Positions 60,992 to 64,000 of a DNA stretch of 64,000 nt are shown here, piece by piece. The stretch is from Sinomicrobium kalidii (GTDB lineage: Bacteria > Bacteroidota > Bacteroidia > Flavobacteriales > Flavobacteriaceae), in contig NZ_CP089211.1 of NCBI RefSeq assembly GCF_021183825.1, forward strand, positions 1,612,001 through 1,676,000, in the 5' to 3' direction. Under the pieces are notes generated by a model. The model was not told the DNA's origin, did no database searches, and saw only the letters and a program-made list of their open reading frames with translations. Position 1 is the first letter of the stretch. Every line of letters starts with the position of its first letter. The position numbers were made by a program, and so were the translations under genes.

Positions 60992-62452
60992 ATGCTGAAA
61001 CAACAGTTACAGTTCAAATTATCGCAAAAGCTATCGCCTCAGCAAATCCAGTTAATGAAGCTGATACAACTGCCTACCCAGGCCTTTGAGCAGCGTCTGA
61101 AACAGGAGATAGAGGAAAATCCCGCATTGGAAAGCGGTAAGGAAGAGGACATGTCTGCTTATGAGGATGATGTCAACGATACTTTTGAAGATGACTATGA
61201 CAACGAAAAGATAGAGGCAGAGGACATCAATGTGGATGAATACCTCAGTGATGACGAAATACCGGATTACAGGCTGCAAGCCAACAATTACAGTGCGGAT
61301 GACGAGGAAAAAACCGTACCCTATGCAGCGGGAACTTCTTTTCACCAACATCTGGTAAACCAGCTGAATACATATAGTTTAAATGATAACCAGAGGGACA
61401 TCGCGGAATTCCTCGTAGGCAGTGTTGATGAAACCGGTTATATAAGGCGCTCCATAGAAGACATCACGGACGACCTGGCCTTTACACAAAATGTCTTTAC
61501 GGACGAAGGTGCAATAGAAGAGGTACTCAGGATTGTTCAACAACTGGACCCGGCAGGGGTTGCCGCCAGAAACCTGAAAGAATGCCTGCTCATTCAGCTC
61601 AAGCGAAAAACACCCATACCGGGCGTTAAGCTGGCCATGGATATACTGGAAAGGTCTTTTGACCAGTTTACCAAGAAACATTATAAAAAACTGCTGCAAC
61701 GACATCACATCTCTGAAGACGAACTCAAAGATGCCGTGCACGAAATAGAAAAACTGAACCCCAAGCCCGGTAGTTCATATTCGGGCAATAACCGTATCGT
61801 AGAACACGTTGTTCCCGATTTTACCATCCGTATTACAGACGGAGAGCTGGAATTGTCCCTGAACGGAAGGAATGCACCACAACTGCACGTTTCCAAGGAA
61901 TACAGCAATATGTTACAGGGCTATAAGGATTCCAGGGAAAAATCCAGGTCACAAAAAGATGCCGTACAGTTCATCAAACAAAAACTCGATGCGGCCAAAT
62001 GGTTTATCGACGCTATAAAACAACGTCAGGAGACCTTATTTGTTACCATGAATGCCATTATGCACTACCAGTCGGAATATTTCATGACCGGGGATGAGCG
62101 GAAACTAAAACCCATGATTCTCAAGGACATTGCAGACAGTATAGGGATGGATGTATCCACGGTGTCCAGGGTGGCCAACAGTAAGTATGTAGACACCCCC
62201 TACGGCACCAAACTCATCAAGGATTTCTTTTCCGAGTCCATGAAAAACGAACAGGGAGAGGATGTTTCTACCCGGGAAATAAAAAAAATACTGGAGAACA
62301 TTATTGAAGAAGAGGATAAAAAAACTCCGCTGACAGACGACAAACTGGCAATACTCCTCAAGGAAAAAGGTTATCCCATTGCCCGACGGACCATTGCCAA
62401 ATACCGTGAACAGCTGGACATACCCGTAGCACGATTGCGAAAGCAGATATAA
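60992..62452 (+). CDS. rpoN: RNA polymerase sigma-54 factor
   Basis: A 486-residue sigma-54 factor, which needs an AAA+ activator to open promoters. Region I is glutamine- and leucine-rich (LSQKLSPQQIQLMKLIQLPT), followed by an acidic region II (about 45-95), the core-binding domain, and a C-terminal DNA-binding part with the RpoN box ARRTIAKYREQ at about residue 467. The helix-turn-helix DIADSIGMDVSTVSRVANSK is near 376. No activator gene is in this window. A PAP2-like gene follows 72 bases on. Confidence 0.95.
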   Translation: MLKQQLQFKLSQKLSPQQIQLMKLIQLPTQAFEQRLKQEIEENPALESGKEEDMSAYEDDVNDTFEDDYDNEKIEAEDINVDEYLSDDEIPDYRLQANNYSADDEEKTVPYAAGTSFHQHLVNQLNTYSLNDNQRDIAEFLVGSVDETGYIRRSIEDITDDLAFTQNVFTDEGAIEEVLRIVQQLDPAGVAARNLKECLLIQLKRKTPIPGVKLAMDILERSFDQFTKKHYKKLLQRHHISEDELKDAVHEIEKLNPKPGSSYSGNNRIVEHVVPDFTIRITDGELELSLNGRNAPQLHVSKEYSNMLQGYKDSREKSRSQKDAVQFIKQKLDAAKWFIDAIKQRQETLFVTMNAIMHYQSEYFMTGDERKLKPMILKDIADSIGMDVSTVSRVANSKYVDTPYGTKLIKDFFSESMKNEQGEDVSTREIKKILENIIEEEDKKTPLTDDKLAILLKEKGYPIARRTIAKYREQLDIPVARLRKQI

Positions 62453-62524
62453 AAATGATCTCATCACGACAAAAGCCGAAGTTTCCGAACCCAATCTTTT
62501 GTCTTTCTAACTCCGGAGGCCTTT

Positions 62525-63127
62525 ATGCATTTTTTAAGATTGTTCAGCTACTTGTTCCACCCGCTTTTCATGCCTTTTGCAGGTACTGTGATCTTTTATG
62601 TCATTGCCCCCGGCTATCATCCGGAAGACGCAAGGAAAAGCATTATTATACCCGTATTAATCCTTACGCTTATAGTTCCCGTTGTACTTTATTTTTTGTT
62701 CCGGAATATGGGCTGGGTCCGTTCTCATGAACTTTCCGGTGTTGAAGAGCGAAAAGTCCCCTTGTATGCGGCCCTTCCCATTACCTATGTTATCATTACC
62801 TATATCGCCCCCGCCGTCTTTTCCGTAGAACTTCATTACTTCTTTGTAGGGATATTAATTGCTTTATTGAGTTGCCTGCTACTTGTATTTATGAAAATCA
62901 AGGCCAGTATTCATATGATAGGCATTTCCGGCGTAACAGCATTCGTACTGGGGTTGAGCATTCATTTCCGGCTAAATATAACCTTGCTCCTCGCCCTGCT
63001 GATCCTTTTTTCCGGTGCGGTGGCTTCTTCAAGGCTATATCTGCGCGCGCATAACATGCGGGAGATCGTCCTGGGTGTTTTTCTCGGCGCCCTTCCCCAG
63101 GTTATTGTTTTTCCATACTGGTTGTGA
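62525..63127 (+). CDS. PAP2-like integral membrane protein
   Basis: A 200-residue protein with five or six membrane helices. The last part KIKASIHMIGISGVTAFVLG and VASSRLYLRAHNMREIVLGV follows the pattern of the second and third phosphatase motifs of PAP2 proteins (SxH, and SRxYxxxHxxxD/E), with the first motif weak. It may be a lipid phosphatase or a catalytically altered relative. It ends three bases before the convergent outer-membrane gene. Its neighbours rpoN and the barrel protein do not explain its role. The ATG at 62525 is the only start that fits the first helix. Confidence 0.72.
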   Translation: MHFLRLFSYLFHPLFMPFAGTVIFYVIAPGYHPEDARKSIIIPVLILTLIVPVVLYFLFRNMGWVRSHELSGVEERKVPLYAALPITYVIITYIAPAVFSVELHYFFVGILIALLSCLLLVFMKIKASIHMIGISGVTAFVLGLSIHFRLNITLLLALLILFSGAVASSRLYLRAHNMREIVLGVFLGALPQVIVFPYWL

Positions 63128-63130
63128 GCC

Positions 63131-63847
63131 TCACAACGCGTAAAAGATGATACCCACCTTAAGGGAACTCATATCCAGGCTTTCTCCACGCTCCGTAACA
63201 GCACCGCCTTCAAAGAGTTTTCTGAGACCATAATAGGCATAAAAGTTCCAGGTATTATAGCCTACACTCACCTGCAATCCCGCCTGAAACCTTGAAATAT
63301 CATCATTCGTAAACTTTGTTTTATCATCACTAATGTACTTATAGCGATTTGCAAAGACGTACCCCAGCTTGATCCCCGTATACACACGCCAGAACTTATA
63401 GCTTTCTGCAGTCGACGTACGCCAGCGAAACTCTATAGGCATCTCCAGGATGTGGGTGTCAATCTTATTCCGCCTGTAATCGACAGAATCGGGGATTACG
63501 CGATAGCTTATCCCTCCGTTCCCTTCCAGGAACTGCAGGTTGTGAAAATGTACGTTATACGCATACCCCAGTCCGACACCAAAGGCAATGTTCCTCCTTT
63601 TGTTCAGGGGCATGTCCTTGATGATCCCGAGTTGTATCCCCCTCGACAGGTTGTTTTGTTTTACATCGGAAGGTCTGTTCAGCAAAATATTATAGGTGAC
63701 CCCGATATATATCTGGTCTTCTTTATACTTGTCATCCGCTTCCATGCCTTCAACAGCCACCGTATCCACTGGTGTATTCTCCTGTGAAAACACATTCAGG
63801 CAATAGAGGAACAATATCACAAACAGTACACACAAGCGGGCTTTCAT
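63131..63847 (-). CDS. Outer-membrane beta-barrel protein (PorT-like fold)
   Basis: A 238-residue secreted protein. The signal ends at NVFSQ/E, then a short acidic linker leads to amphipathic beta strands (QIYIGVTYNILLNRP, GIQLGIIKDMPL, NIAFGVGLGYAYNVHF, WRVYTGIKLGYVFANRY, AGLQVSVGYNTWNFYAYYGL), ending with MSSLKVGIIFYAL. It fits the OMP_b-brl_2 family used by PorT-type and many unrelated Bacteroidota proteins. I do not call it porT, because nothing specific supports a type IX secretion role. A minus-strand -7 element lies just upstream. Confidence 0.82.
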   Translation of the reverse strand: MKARLCVLFVILFLYCLNVFSQENTPVDTVAVEGMEADDKYKEDQIYIGVTYNILLNRPSDVKQNNLSRGIQLGIIKDMPLNKRRNIAFGVGLGYAYNVHFHNLQFLEGNGGISYRVIPDSVDYRRNKIDTHILEMPIEFRWRTSTAESYKFWRVYTGIKLGYVFANRYKYISDDKTKFTNDDISRFQAGLQVSVGYNTWNFYAYYGLRKLFEGGAVTERGESLDMSSLKVGIIFYAL

Positions 63848-63864
63848 ACGTATTGTCTTTTAAA

Positions 63865-63872
63865 CAAATATA
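63865..63872 (-). promoter_or_regulatory. Minus-strand -7 element TATATTTG for the barrel gene
   Basis: An exact TAnnTTTG on the minus strand, giving a start near 63858, about 11 bases before the ATG. Confidence 0.5.
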
Positions 63873-63927
63873 GTTTATTTAAATTTTCCCTTCCGAAAAC
63901 ATTTCATGTTACTATACAAGCTAAATC

Positions 63928-63960
63928 AAAAAAGCCGACCTTCTAAAAGGCCGGCTTTCG
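63928..63960. terminator. Bidirectional terminator at window end
   Basis: AAAGCCGACCTT pairs with AAGGCCGGCTTT (one mismatch) with a CTAA loop. Flanking A-run and TTT serve both strands; a minus-strand gene ending just to its right is likely. Confidence 0.75.
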
Positions 63961-64000
63961 CAAAATATAAGTTTCAAGAAATGAGGTTTATTCCATATTC

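Noticed and set aside
63131..63847. Assignment of the barrel protein as PorT of type IX secretion
   Set aside because: The fold is shared by many unrelated proteins, and no type IX gene is adjacent.
63988..64000. C-terminal codons of a further minus-strand gene (reading N-M-E-stop)
   Set aside because: Only three codons are in the window; a stop triplet after a terminator is suggestive but not enough to annotate.

Overview
The window looks like a chromosomal segment of a member of the Flavobacteriaceae (Bacteroidota), somewhat richer in G+C than many of that family. The support is the Bacteroidota-type -7 promoter element TAnnTTTG ahead of many genes, the absence of obvious Shine-Dalgarno sequences, SusC-like CarboxypepD_reg modules, DUF5916 and DUF5686 outer-membrane proteins, a two-ACT-type aspartate kinase, and the gene groups exbB-exbD-tonB-folC, rplM-rpsI-rpsB-tsf and asnS...rpoN. 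No prophage, insertion sequence, rRNA or CRISPR array was seen.

Layout. 1-1704: the edge of a small antitoxin-like gene, an unusual 21-bp-period array of TTTAGG/CCTAAA units, an unrecognised 156-residue protein and an empty spacer. 1705-9905: a PepSY-like secreted protein, acyl-CoA dehydrogenase, an alanine/glycine symporter followed by a Glu/Leu/Phe/Val dehydrogenase (amino-acid uptake then oxidative deamination), then ExbB-ExbD-TonB-like with folC. 9923-11481: two tandem tRNA-Val(UAC) genes and an exported superoxide dismutase. 12197-19677: a NEW3 protein with an ABC ATPase and permease, then nagA, aspartate kinase, a GNAT acetyltransferase and class I fructose-bisphosphatase. 19741-23040: the most distinctive locus, in which a coiled-coil protein, a 275-residue protein, a Ras-like GTPase and a soluble hybrid histidine kinase are packed together, the last three with overlapping ends. 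23133-30870: a TerB-like protein, mfd, then ftsX, a DUF3098 protein, uppP, truB and a TonB-like protein. 30882-37623: AraC and HxlR regulators, an SDR enzyme, a YgjV-like membrane protein, anmK and polA.

37633-48135 holds an outer-membrane DUF5916 protein and two protease-trap genes that converge tail to tail: a serpin lipoprotein with an intact inhibitory hinge, and a 2133-residue alpha-2-macroglobulin with a CxEQ thioester and a SusC-style CarboxypepD_reg plus TonB-box-like insertion. 48457-52797 is translation core: L13, S9, S2, EF-Ts, UMP kinase and ribosome recycling factor. 52903-64000: a DUF5686 protein, an MMPL/RND transporter, asnS, a lipoprotein of unknown role, rpoN, a PAP2-like membrane protein and an outer-membrane barrel.

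Most of the window is ordinary housekeeping. The parts most worth a second look are the GTPase-histidine kinase operon, the serpin/macroglobulin pair, the 21-bp array at 240-566, and short dispersed palindromes that sit exactly at gene junctions and create false upstream start codons.
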